Assembly: GCA_006176705.1 (NCBI GenBank)
Contig: QRFJ01001016.1
Span: 439,001 to 503,000 of the forward strand
From: Cocos nucifera
Lineage: Eukaryota > Streptophyta > Magnoliopsida > Arecales > Arecaceae
Reading direction: 5' to 3'
DNA length: 64,000 nucleotides
Both the position numbers and the translations under genes were made by a program. The notes under the pieces were generated by a model that had not been told where the DNA came from, did no database searches, and was given only the letters and a program-made list of their open reading frames with translations. Position 1 is the stretch's first letter, and every line of letters begins with the position of its first letter. Below are positions 10,866-23,037 of the stretch, piece by piece.

Positions 10866-12573
10866 CAAGGATATTTTTGCATTTTTCTTACTTCGTTAAT
10901 GATGTTAGGATTCATATACATGGCTAGACTATATTGCAATAAATTTAAAATTTTGGTGGCTAATTGGTACTTTTAAACATTTGGATTCTAAATTTAAATG
11001 ATCCAAATTTGAATGGATATCTTTATAATTTTCTCTCTTTTTTTTGTTAAACAAAAGAAGAAAATAAAATTAGGATCCTAGTTACAACAATACGTATATC
11101 AGTATATAGCCTAGCTAATCATGTGGCCAGTAAGAAAAGTCTATCAAGACTAATAAGGCGATATCAATCACATATGGACTAGTATAGCATCACTTCTTTT
11201 TTTCTTCTTCTTTTCTTTTCTTTTATTTTACTAGATCGATTAAAAAAGAGCTTGTGAAGAAAAAAAAAAAAAAAGAATTTTGCATAAAGAGTTCACTTAA
11301 CTACTGATTTTGTAAAATAATAATAATAATAATAATAACACGTAGGACTTTTGAAAAAAAAAAGGGCAACACATATTTTAGGAATTCTTGAATGATTTAG
11401 TTTGCCGGTGTGCAAACAAAACGGCTGGCATACAAACTTAAATTACCTGATACATATTTATTAAACATTCAACAAATATGCTTTGAATATGCAATATATA
11501 TTTGTTTGGACTGCCGTCCTCCCTTTGCTCAAACCTAAGGGCAAAATTATTGGGACCTTCCACCATGTCTCTTTGTGCTCAAAAAGGAAAATCACTATCC
11601 TTTACTTATAAAATCAATAATTAATTAAATGATTTTTGCATGAAACTATAAAAGAAAATTATTTCTGTAATGCAAAATACCCCAGCCTCAATAACCATCA
11701 AATCTCTACTAAAGTTGCCTTCACTGTAGACATGGAAAGTCATGGTTTCATAATTTCGTTGAAGAATATGCACCATTAAAATAAATCTCTTGGGTTGCAT
11801 CTAATGGTTGCAAGTGCCTGGGCGTTGAGCCACAGGTATGCCAGGGGCCATGACACAGCAATTGCAAGCACTCCGCCGCCCATTAAAGTACACCTAACGA
11901 AGGCTTTACGTACGGCTGGTGTACCTTTAAGGCTAACATCTTTACTTTCTATTGTCACCTGGACGTTTAGCGGGCGACCCACTCAGCAGGCCGTCCGAGC
12001 CCAGTCTGAACGGGGCTTGGATCATTATTTGCAATCCGATGGATCAGGCTCTAGTTTATCTTGATCCAACCCGAATCCCTATCCCATTCCCCCGGGTCCC
12101 TAAATCCCTCTTCTACTTTGAGTCTTCCTAGCTCTTTATGGCTTCAGATCCCGTTTTGCTTTCCTTCTTTCTAGCATTTCCATCCTCTGACTTCCTCGCC
12201 GTGACCGTTTTCCTATCCTCCAACTTCCTCCTCGCAATCTCGAGCCCTAACTACTCCTCGCCATCTCCCCACTTTTTTCTTCTCGTTGCCTCTTTGCATC
12301 AACTCGTCCTCCTGCTCTCTCCTTATGCATCGTCTTCCCCATTTCCTGAGCCCTAACCATCTCCTTGCCAGCTCGTTACCTTTCCACCACCCCATCTTCT
12401 TCTTCTTTTAGTTTTCTTGCTGCCTCTCCATTTTCTCCTCCTCTTCACTGCATCATTACATCGTCCTGTCCTCTCATTTCCTCCTCGCATTATTTTCACC
12501 TCTTGAGCTTTGGTTGTCTTCTTATCGATGTTGTCACCTTCCCGCCTCCCCCTTTTCTACTCATCCAAGTTAG
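10866..12573. other. non-coding stretch with a GC-rich island at about 11790-12010
   Basis: Mostly AT-rich, with simple sequence (TAA repeat at about 11318-11339, several A or T runs). The exception is about 11790-12010, which is clearly richer in G+C and CpG than its flanks and ends in CCACTCAGCAGGCCGTCC. Overlapping 68-aa and 89-aa open frames on opposite strands there match nothing I recognise. A pyrimidine-rich block at 12120-12560 follows. No gene is supported. Confidence 0.4.
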
Positions 12574-12581
12574 CCTGAGAC

Positions 12582-13089
12582 TAGAGTTGTCAAAACGAGC
12601 TAGCCCTTCATGGACCAAGCCCATTAGGGTCAGACCAAAAAAGCCTTTTCGATAAACGGGCCATCAGATAGGTAGTCTAGTCCTAGCCCGGATCTAAACG
12701 GGCCAACATTTGTAATTCACCAAAAAATTTAAAAATTTAAAAAATTATAATAAATTAAAAAAAACTTTCAAATATAATACTTCATCAAATAAATAAATAA
12801 CATCAATCCCTACATCAAAATTTAAAATACTAAAAAGTAAATGTGAAATAACTCTAAAATATTTACTTTATTGATTACTTTAAGTGGATAAATTATTTTA
12901 AAATAATTTTTCAAAATAAACTAGCAGGCCCACGGGCTAGATGGGCTAGCCCTTCATGGGCTGGGTCATAAACGAGCCGGGCTAAAATATTCTTTTGTTA
13001 AACAGATGGCCAAAATACTAGCCCAGCCCTACTATTTTAAAGTCCTAAACGAGCCAGCCGATGGGCCACAGCCTGTTTTGATGGCTCTA
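12582..13089. mobile_element. hAT-like MITE (508 bp)
   Basis: Left end TAGAGTTGTCAAAACGAGC; the reverse complement of the right end is TAGAGCCATCAAAACAGGC, giving imperfect terminal inverted repeats of the hAT type. Flanking 8-mers are CCTGAGAC (12574-12581) and CCTGAGGC (13090-13097), a 7/8 match that fits the 8-bp duplication of hAT elements. The middle is AT-rich and non-coding. Subterminal GGGCTAGCCC-like motifs occur on both sides. Confidence 0.7.
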
Positions 13090-13097
13090 CCTGAGGC

Positions 13098-16000
13098 TTG
13101 GCCCCGAAGTCAGAAGCTCGATATGGAGTGGGCTCGAGCCTGGGAAAGAAGTCCAAAGGCCAGGTTAGGCTGGGCTCGGGCTTAAAAAATGATTCGAATC
13201 CCTTGAGTTGAGCGCCCATCCTATAAGCATGTCTAATATCCATGAACATTCCTAATAACCTCAGGATATATTTGGTTGAAGAGAGTTGAACTTTGGAATC
13301 GGAATCAGAATGACTCTCATTTCAACCGTTTGGTTAGAGGAAATCCTATTTTCAATCCAATAGTAAATATGAATCAGAATGTTGCAATTTTCCAAACACA
13401 ATCCCAACTTTCTTCTAACATTCAAATTTTATTTTGATTTTGATTTCGATTATGGTCACAAACTAAATAGATCCAAAATTATGTAAGGATGATAATGAGT
13501 TGGGCATGAGCTGGGTCAACTAATACTCATACCTAACCCAAAATTAAAAACCCATGCCCTCTCCATATCCATTTCAGATTGGTCAAATCGGGTTGGATAA
13601 GAAATTCATAATGCAAATATTCTAAAATACTCATAACTTTGAAAGGAGGGATTTTGATTAAGATTATATTAGATTGAATTCGAGACGGAGAATATCATTA
13701 TCCATATTCAATCTGAATCTATATTGGGTATTTTATCTATAATCTATACTTGTCCTATGGTTTAAATGGATCGGATCAGATATTTTGTGGGTTGGCTATA
13801 ATTATTGCCCCTAAGAATGTGGTCATTATGATGTTCATTTCGATCCAATTATGAAGTAAATACATTCTTAATTTCTATTTTCTACCGATAGGGAAATGCG
13901 CGGAGAAGGTCCTAACCCAACCTAGCATTCACCTTAACCTTGGCTAAACTCTAAGTAACTGGCCCGGTAGGGGCCAGCAAACATATCCAGCCAAAGTTGA
14001 CCGGGTACAAAATGGCTAAGAAATTTTTTTGTACACCATGCACGGTTATTGGATCACTGGAGAATTTAAAAAAAAGAAAAAAAAAGAAAAAAAGAAAAAA
14101 GGGAGGGAGGGGGTGGGACCTCCGTGCATGCCAGTCACCATATGGTGCGGCTCGTTCTGCCCCGAGTTTCTCCAAAATGGCTATAGATATTGGGCTTGGC
14201 CCATAAATATAGGCTTGAAATTACAAAATCAAGCTTACTTCCAATAGAAGTTTGGAACCGTCCTAGAGCGCACATTAAAATTTAAGCAGGTCTAGATCAT
14301 GCATGCTGGAGCCACACTCGAATGAATCATTTGAATGCTCGGTATATTTGAAAAGTTGATGGGCCCGACATCTAGCACCACAATAATGCTGTTTGTATAT
14401 TAGCCTGTTCGATGGAACATGATCCATTTGGAATATGTCAGACTCCCAAGCATATGAAAGCAGGCTAATGCCTCTCTATCTCATCTCCTTGCATGTATCC
14501 TGTAACCTTGCTCCTGCTTGGATGGCTGTAGCCGAACGATTCTTGCCTTCTTTTGTAACTAATATGGGCATATACCAACAAGTCCATCTCTTGAATAGAT
14601 CCGGACTGCAATCCAGGACATCTTCTCAAACGCAACTCTCGCATAAATACTCAACTCTGATTTTAGGAAAAAACCTGCAACCTAGACACGTGGCTATCTT
14701 TCATTAGCTACTCTTAGGCAGATGGTTGGTTTAAGAGACAAAAAAAAAAAGAACAACAACCTCTTCTGACTTATCACCCTCAAAAAAAAAAAAGCGCACT
14801 TCTGACCAGCCAAATCTGCCATTTATCCAACTTCTGGAAAATTCACAAAGACTGGATTTTAGACGACTCTCAGTGTGTGAAAACTATTTTTTCAGCACAA
14901 ATTTCATAGCTTTATGGCCTTGCAATCGTTTATATGAATTGTGTTTATAAGCAACGACAGTTGCAATAAAATAAGGAGTATTATCTAATTTTTTAGGACT
15001 GATTTCATCGTATTCAGATTACATAACTTTCCAAGATATTTAAATGACCAAGTTGAAGATGCCATGATCATGAATCATCATGAGCAATAGTTTTAAAACA
15101 TTGTAGAACACCTCGATCAATTTTCAAAGAAAAACTGATGTTCTCGGGTTGCTGCTGATCTAGCGATAGAGCAGTTCCCATCATCTTTCACACAACGGAT
15201 ACCATTTTCAACATGTAAAATATGCCCATTTTCTTGTAGTTGCCCACATTTAACAGATTAAACTGCGGTTCTCTTTGAGAGCATTGTACTCTTTTTGATT
15301 GCTTACCTCCTTGTAGTCTTTGTGCACCAAGGTTTGGATCGTATCTTCACGCGAAAGATGGTCGATCTTCCTTCACAATGTCAATCATTAGATTGCATCT
15401 TGCACAACTCCAAAAGCATGCCAACTTCTTTCTTCCATTGTGGGATCCTATGGTTGACGTCATGATCGAAGGTGAATCATTCTTTCGAGAGGAAGGTACA
15501 ACCCGAACCCGTGCATCAAACCTTCATGCGCCAATTGTCAAGTAACCTGAGGATAGGCGATTGTAGAACTATGTTGTTGACGGACTTCATAATGTAATGC
15601 GTTCGATCTATGGTTTCAGGTTGGTCGACCAACCAACCAAAAAACAACAGAGATTGGTCGACCAACCAACAAATCTAAGGTGACTAAAATCGTCAAGCTC
15701 GCAATCTTGAGCTCTTTTTCTCACCAGGTTATGATACCTACTTGTGAGATCAGACGTGGAACCCACCATCGCAGCTTAGCTTGGCATCAGGAACCAAACA
15801 TGGATCCCAGGCCGTATTAGATTTATGGTGCGCATTGATGGATTAGTAATATATATATATATATATATAAAAGGGGATAGCAGGAGAAGAAAGTGAAGGA
15901 AAGGTATGTAGTGGAAGTTCTCAAGCATCCATCCACGCTACTTTTTCCAACGAAGTACATCTTTGCATGGGAACGTTATTATCGTAAAATTTAAATTCTA

Positions 16001-17115
16001 AATCCTCCCAATAAGATATGTCGTAAGGTACACTTTATCCTAATCTAACATATTGCTCCCATTTTCTGAATTGCTGATATAAAGCACCTCCATTGATCAG
16101 CAAGAAAATAATGGACCAAAGAACTTGCTAGAGTGAGTTCCTCCAATGTTTAAGTCAGAAAGAAAATAAAGAAATTAGCAATAATGAAGGAATGGAAAAC
16201 TTATGGTTGTCTCGTCCTTAATGCTAATGTTTTGGATGTATATATAGCTATGGGGTTTGGAATTATTTGAAGATCATCCTATAATAGATCATGATTGTAC
16301 AACAATCGCTAGGAGACGTGAAGTAACCAATTGCATGGTAACCATCTTAAAATCTACCATAACCATCGGACCTTAAAGATGTTATTGTGAGTTTTAATCG
16401 TCAATGCGGTGGAAGGAGTGCATTTTCATACAAGGGAGGAGAGCTATTATCCAAGATAGGAGGGCTCAAGTCAGCCTAGGATGATCGTTGAGCCAAATGA
16501 CCGCTGATCGAGCTGCAGGACTCCAGGGTGTAAAGTGATATGTGACTTCAGAGGTTAATTGCCTCTGGTTTGCTTGATCTAGCTTTTAGATCGCTTAGAA
16601 TTGAATCAATTGATTTGGCCGTCAAAAAATTGCAAGAGTGCATCCCAGTTGCCATGTTAGCTATGATCAATTGAACGAATTACATTATCAAGCCCAATTT
16701 TTTCCGCATCATAATCAATCATAATGACGAGCTTTTTATTCTCTCTAACTAGAAGCAAAACACCTACGAGACTTCATAAGTTGGGTTATTATTCTCACAG
16801 AATCAGCAAAATGATCATGAGAAAGCACGAGTAGTTCCATGCCTTTTTCCGAGCCAAACAGCTGTGTTCCGTTGGGTGCCTGTCATGGTCCCCAACCTCA
16901 ATTCCAGATTCCTGAACCATCTCCGGCTCTCCCTCTTGATAAGGCGACCTTCCCCAGAGAGAAACTAGAGTCTCTGAAAGGTGTTCTCGGTCATAAACCG
17001 AGTTGGCATGTCTCCCAATCCGACGGTCCAGATTCGCTTGCCGCGCTTCTAGGGCCCAAATGGATCTCTTATGAACTAGCCGTTATTGCAAAGACAAACC
17101 AGCACCTCTTTACCG
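13098..17115. other. non-coding region upstream of the CHUP1-like gene
   Basis: No gene is supported. Contents: an hAT-like candidate at about 13484-13813 with weak ends (TAAGGATGATAAT against reverse complement TAGGGGCAATAAT, poor flanking duplication); an A-rich purine run at about 14068-14110; two copies of the palindrome TTGGTCGACCAA at about 15623-15665; an AT microsatellite at about 15847-15869. The open frame at 16839-17423 has no recognisable domain. Confidence 0.4.
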
Positions 17116-17478
17116 TATTTAAATCCCCTCATCCCATGTGTTCATGTCCGCAAAAAACTGGTACCGGCCTTTTCAACCAGCCCATATTTTGGACCTTATT
17201 CGCGGAGTCCTTTAACGTACATTCCACCCCAGGAACATTAAACCTGCTCTCCCCTCCCTTGTCTCTTATATTCCCAATTCTTTTGAAACTGTGGATCGAA
17301 GCTAAAGAGGCCGTTTCAACCCCCACTACCCCCCCCCCCCCCCCCCCTCCACCCCACCAAACACCCTTCCTCAAAGTTTCAAGCAATGATCTTGGAGCTT
17401 TCCAGTCGTTCATTTCCGACTGAACGGCGGCGGACGAGTAACAAGAAGAGAGGGAGAGCAAGAACACCGAATCTGGCA
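17116..17478 (+). promoter_or_regulatory. candidate core promoter and 5' leader of the CHUP1-like gene, with a C19 tract
   Basis: A TATA-like TATTTAAAT at 17116-17124 lies about 355 bp before the chosen ATG. The leader contains 19 consecutive C at 17329-17347 and further C-rich sequence. An in-frame upstream ATG at 17386 would add 31 residues. The assignment of TATA and leader is inference from position. Confidence 0.3.
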
Positions 17479-19147
17479 ATGGTGGCTGGACGCGTGAAGG
17501 CCGCGATGGGGTTCCAGAAGAGCCCTGCGACACCGAAGGCCGAGACCCCGAGGCGCTCTTCCAGCTCCCCCGCGTCATCGACGAACTCGAAGTCGACCGT
17601 TTTCTCCCGGTCGTTTGGGATTTATTTCCCTCGCTCCTCCGCCCAGGTACAGCCACGGCCGCCGGACGTGGTGGAGCTCCACCGCCTCGTGGAGGAGCTC
17701 CAGGAGAGGGAGTCCCGCCTCCGAACCGAGCTTCTTGAGCAAAAACTTCTCAAAGAGACCGTCGCCATCGTCCCCTTCCTCGAGAGCGAGATCAGCTCCA
17801 AGAACGACGAGCTCGGCCGCTGTAGGAAAACCATCGAGAGATTGGAGGCAGAGAACAAGGGGCTTAGGATCGAGCTCGAGGTCTTGCGGTCCAAGATTCG
17901 CGCGGAAGAGGAGGAGCGGCGGCGGAAGGGGAAGAGGGTTCAAGAAATGGCGGCCGAGATCGAGAACTTGAGGAGGGCGATCGAGGAAGAGGGAAGGAGG
18001 CTCGGCCGCAGAACAGAGGAGATGGACGAGTGCTCGTCTTCTCTTTCCCAGAGGTTTCAGGGGCTGGTCGACGGCTCGTTGACATTGAGTCTTGTCAAGA
18101 ATGTCAGAAAACGGCCCAAATCCGCTGATATTGCTCCGAATCCTGAGGTCCAGAAGCCAGATTTCACCGATGCAAATGAACAAGATAGGAAAAGTGATAG
18201 AGCGCTACAATCTCGCTGGCATAAAGAAGAGATTTCAAAACCTCAAACGCCTAAAATTCCAAAACCTCCACCTTTGCCTTCTTTTTCTTCTAACTCTTCT
18301 TCCACTACTACTTCTTCGTCTTCTTCCTCGGATTCGACCGCCGGGTCTAGAAGCAGAGCTCCGAACCCAACGGGACTGCCGCCAATCCCGCCTCTGGTAC
18401 CAGCGGGAGGTGTCGGTTCAGGCGGCGGATCCCGGCCTGGTCCGCCTCCTCCTCCGCCACCGCCCCCGCCGCCGGCGAAAGGCGCGAGATCATCCGCGGC
18501 GGCGGCGTGCGTGAGGCGCGTGCCGGAGGTGGTGGAGTTCTACCATTCGCTGATGCGGAGGGACTCAAAAAGGGATTCCGGCGGAGGCGGCGGTGCCGGC
18601 GGAGTACCGGAAACACCTTGCGCAGCGAACGCGCGGGACATGATCGGCGAAATCGAGAATCGGTCCGCTCACCTCCTTGCCGTAAGTCTCGTTACCTTCG
18701 TTCTCTCCCGTCAGCCGTTCCGGAATTTACGAAATTGCCACTGTTCTGAGGTCATTAATAAATCGTTCAACGGCCTAACTGAAACGTGGTGCTGCACAAT
18801 GACCGTACTGCCCTTATTCCTAATAGTTCGTGCCGGAATCCATCGTGGAACTTGCAGGCCAGCGTTGGATCGTGCAGTGGCTTAGTAGCCGTTGAAACTT
18901 TTTGGACCAACTTGTCCTCACAAGAAACCAAGGACATATAATTGCACGAATCTAGACGTCCTTCTTTAACTTCTTTGATGTCCGATTTTCACCTTCTTCG
19001 TAACCCCCCGCAGATAAAGACGGACGTAGAAACACATGGCGATTTTATCCGTTACCTCATTAAGCAAGTGGAGAACTCCGCTTTCACCAACATTGAAGAC
19101 GTGGTGGCCTTCGTCAAATGGCTTGACGACGAGCTCTCTTGCCTGGT

Positions 19148-19189
<42 letters not shown>

Positions 19190-21876
19190 ACTCATATATA
19201 TACTCTTGCTCTTTTAGCCAGCACTTCAATTAATTCCACAGCCATTTGGTGATGTTGGCCTTTGGCAGGTGGACGAGAGGGCGGTGCTAAAGCATTTCGA
19301 CTGGCCGGAGCACAAAGCTGATGCTCTGCGAGAAGCCGCGTTCGGGTACTGTGATCTCCGAAAACTCGAATCACAGGCACTGACCTTCCGCGACGATACT
19401 CGCCAGCCATGTGCTTCTGCTCTCAAAAAGATGCAGGCCCTGTTTGAGAAGTATGCCTATCAATCCACTCTTTCTTTTATTTGTTTGGTAAATTATAAAT
19501 CCCAGTTGATGCAAGGGAGAGGTAGAGTTTATCTGATTCTAGGTCTTATTGCTGGTGTTAATCTGTGACAGACTAGAGCATGGGATATATAATTTGGCAC
19601 GTATGCGAGATGGTGCAACGAAGCGATACAGAGGCTTTCAGATCCCTTGGGAATGGATGCTGGATAATGGAATTGTTAATCAGGTATGTCAGGCAATTCT
19701 CCCTGTTACCTTCTGTTTCCGTGCCGACTCGATTTCTTTCGTTTTCCAGTACACATATTCTGTGGTTTGTGGGAATCTGGTATGCGGTTTTGGAATGCAA
19801 TTTTTTATGTCTCTAATAATAGATCTATTAATTAAGAAGAGATCTTGGAAGGAGGTCCTGGCAAGTAATGCAGTTAGTAACATAGGATGAAGGGTTTGGA
19901 GATCTCGTTTTTTCCTTACCTTTTCTTTTTAATAGCATTTGTTGATTATAGTTAACTTGGATGGAAGCTTTTCTGCTCTGTTCAAGGCTTATAGTGGTAT
20001 CCAAATTACCCAAAATATTAGTATTCAGATTACAATTGGTTGTCTTACCAAAGAAATTACAATTGGTTCCTCGATCATCAAGATTGGTTGTTGCCTCTAC
20101 ATGACAAGAATGGTGAGAACTAGGGATGAGTATGGAACTTGTGATGGAATGCAATACTTCAGATGGGACATATTAGGCCGTAATTTAGAAGTTTAAAAAT
20201 CTTTCTTTTGCAAAATTATAATGATAAGCACCTTAGCAATCTATTGAACAACATCCGAACTACTCCTCATGTAGCCGAATGCTATTATGGGCTAATATAA
20301 TCAATATATGGCCTTGTTATGTCAGATCAAAGGAATGGTTTATTATAAATTAGACACGTTTACTCTTTTCTAGTGAATTGTGCCAATTTGCTGGTCATGA
20401 GGCTATACTTAGAAGCACGTATTTCTTAATGTGCATGTATTGATTTAGGACACAGCACACGATCTGTTTCTTGAGCTGTTTTTGTAATGTTACTGATCAC
20501 CTGTTATGAGAAATCTCTTCCCCCCTCATTCTGTGAGGTTAGCTTCAAAGAAGGAAGAGGTAAAAACGAAATGCACCTTTGTGCAATTTATCTGTAAAAT
20601 AAAATTGAAATGAAGATGAAATTATAATTGTCAACTAATGAATGTTTTTCCTTCTGAACCAAGCTTCGTGGTTCTTTATCATTAGACATGGCCTGTTTCT
20701 GCATTAAACCTCGTTATTAGCTGACATTTTTGGATTTTTTCAACTTCATAAAATGCCAGAATAATTCATCTAGCTCGTGTTGCATGTTAGAGTAGTAAAT
20801 CCATCTGGCACGTATCATATATCCAATGGAATGCATGATAAGCGAGCATGCTTAATGTAGAACTATTCACATGTAGTATCAAAACCACTACTATAGGCTC
20901 TGTGCCATAACCATCCATCTCTTTGTTGTCGATCAACTTTTGGACAAAGCATTTCATTCACCGAGTCAACCAAGGGGGCAGGGGAAGACATGCGTCCATG
21001 TGCAGCGCTCGTGGCATCTGATAGAAGAAAAACATTTAAAACATTAATGTTGTTAGAGGTATTCGTAGCTGTAGATCCACAAAACCTATATGACCAATAC
21101 TTTATATTTTAATAATAAGACTAATTTATAACATAAAAGATGTAATGAAATTTCATAATATGTCATGTACCAATCCATTACTAGCTAGTATATTCAAGAT
21201 GATAATCATTGTGGTTTAAGTTATCGAAGGAGTAATGGGATCTGAAATTAATTTGATATCAGTTGTCTCACGGATTTTCAACAATTTTCCTTCGAGGAAG
21301 CATCTACCTCCCTAGTTTCCAAATCTATTGTGAAGACTAGTATTTTTTTCACACCACAAGGATTTCGATAATCGAAAATGGCAGTTTCGCTCCCAACTAC
21401 AATATGATTTGAGAGAATTTTCAGCTTTATATTCCTCGGTGAAGAATCTGCTCTTGTAGCTAACTTTGTATGTCATGCAGATCAAACTAGCATCAGTAAA
21501 GCTGGCAATGAAATACATGAGAAGAGTCTCTTCTGAACTTGAAGCCGTAGGGGGTAGCTTTGAGGAAGAGGAGCTTATACTTCAGGGAGTTAGATTTGCC
21601 TTTAGAGTGCACCAGGTAATTAATAATTCTTTAAATGAAGTCTCCATGCACGTGGAAAGAAGTAAAAAATTTGAACAAAAGATACCGTTCATTACGTTTA
21701 TTTTAAAGGAGGCTTTTTTTTCTTTTCATTTGATCCAGTTTGCGGGAGGTTTCGATATGGAAACAATGCGAGCATTTCAGGAGCTCAAGGACAAAGCTTG
21801 TTCGTTCCATATCCAAAGCCACAACCAGAACCAACAGCAACAGCAAAAGCTCTTTTGCAAGACTATATCTTGTTAG
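17479..21876 (+). CDS. CHUP1/IPGA1-like coiled-coil, proline-rich protein (6 exons, 633 aa)
   Basis: Exons 17479-18681, 19014-19145, 19269-19450, 19572-19683, 21481-21615 and 21739-21876. All junctions are GT-AG and the phases join to one 633-codon frame. Residues about 60-210 are a long charged coiled coil. A Ser-rich linker follows, then a run of about 12 prolines near 320-334 of the formin or profilin-binding type. The C-terminal half is the conserved CHUP1-family domain, with RVPEVVEFYHSLMRRDS, ARDMIGEIENRS, DVVAFVKWLDDELS, VLKHFDWPE and FAGGFDMETMRAF all intact. Full CHUP1 (about 1000 aa, chloroplast outer envelope, actin-based chloroplast movement) has an N-terminal membrane anchor; this shorter protein lacks one. 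It resembles the CHUP1-like/IPGA1 group, for which microtubule and petal-growth roles are reported. ATG 17479 was chosen because MVAGRVKAAMGF begins the family-like part. Exon 1 is far more GC-rich than the rest. Intron 4 is 1.8 kb. Confidence 0.92.
19150..19188 (+). repeat. (CT)n microsatellite just inside intron 2 of the CHUP1-like gene
   Basis: About 19 CT units begin four bases after the GT donor at 19146. They leave only about 80 bp to the acceptor at 19268 in a 123-bp intron. Confidence 0.95.
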
Positions 21877-22004
21877 ATTAACAAGTAATCATCTTGTAAA
21901 ACATTCTCCTTGACATTGTGATGTCTCACTTATTATTTTTTTTTTTCCTCGAATGGACGTTTGCTCTCAATGGAGAACGGTTACGTTACATCTCCATTCG
22001 CGCA

Positions 22005-22010
22005 AAATAA
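22005..22010 (+). terminator. candidate polyadenylation signal AATAAA
   Basis: AATAAA lies 129 bp after the stop codon of the CHUP1-like gene, a typical plant 3'-UTR distance. Assigned on motif and position only. Confidence 0.4.
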
Positions 22011-23037
22011 AGTATTTGTTAAGATGGTCTGCGAAAGGTCATAATAATGTCTAGGGCTGCACATTTTGTGGTTGAAAATTAGCTGGCAACCGATCTGATA
22101 AGGCTGCTAGTGAGTTCAATTGGTTTTGATAAACTTGGAATTGGTTCGCTGCAAGCCTGGATGTCTGTCTGAGTTTAGGTCTTAGATCCCGCAAAAAGTG
22201 GCGACACTTATTCTAAATTCAGGAAAAAAAAAAGGACATCAGCGTGTCAATATTGGTTTAACTATGTCCAACTAAGATGGAACATTTAAGTCTTCTGGTA
22301 ACTCAAAAGGAATCATGTTGATTACCATAATTCTTTTTTTTGACGTTTAACGGTCATAAGTTTTGACATGATGCTTGAAGGGGAGCAAGTGATGGTATGG
22401 TTGTCTCTCACGACTAACATGCAGTTTGAAGGTTAGTCCAGGCTCGTACCAAGACGTTGAGATCTCTGACCCGAACCCAACCCAACCTTATTTTTAGCTT
22501 GGGCTCGTCAGCCCAAAACCTAAATTGACCATAATTCTTTCATCTCAGCTTCAAAATCTAATTGACTCGGATTGAATCGGATTGGATCGGATCGAGTTAA
22601 ATTGATCGGATCAATTTAACCAAGTCATAAATAGCTTCATCTTGGATGTACACAAATTAGGAGGAAAACAAAATTGAGTCATGCATGGTAACATTTGAGT
22701 ATATTTTGGGTTTTACGTTGTAATCGTTCAATAAACGCTAGAGGTATCTTTGGAAAATGGAACCGCATGTAATATATGTATATGGTATATCTATATTGAT
22801 TCAAGTTTTGGTTTGGTTGGGTCGAGATTTTCAACCCAAACCCTGTTCAGGTGGGTATCCAAACTTGTCCAAGCCTGGCTGATTTCAGCTCGGGCTCAAG
22901 CTGACCCAATTTCCACCACCAGATTCCGAGATTCGTTGGACCGTTCTATCCGACTCTCAAAGTCCTACGTGCATTGCGTCACCGGTGCGGTATCGGCGTA
23001 TAGCCCAAGCGGCTGCAAACCTAGGAGCAGTACCAGG
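22011..23037. other. intergenic DNA between the CHUP1-like and Lin0512-family genes
   Basis: Contains CCCGAACCCAACCCAACC and GGATTGGATCGGATCGAG blocks at about 22470-22620, resembling the GGGC/GGAT-rich ends of hAT-type MITEs, but no clean ends or duplication. The last 100 bp must include the Lin0512 promoter and leader; no clear TATA box is seen. Confidence 0.35.

Noticed and set aside
11776..12064. Opposed 68- and 89-codon frames as a possible gene
   Set aside because: No family recognised and each is the shadow of the other; kept only as a GC-rich island.
13484..13813. Third hAT-like MITE
   Set aside because: The ends are only weakly inverted and the flanking 8-mers match at 5 of 8, too little for a feature of its own.
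16839..17423. 194-codon open frame upstream of the CHUP1-like gene
   Set aside because: No known domain, overlaps the C19 tract and probable leader, and composition looks non-coding.
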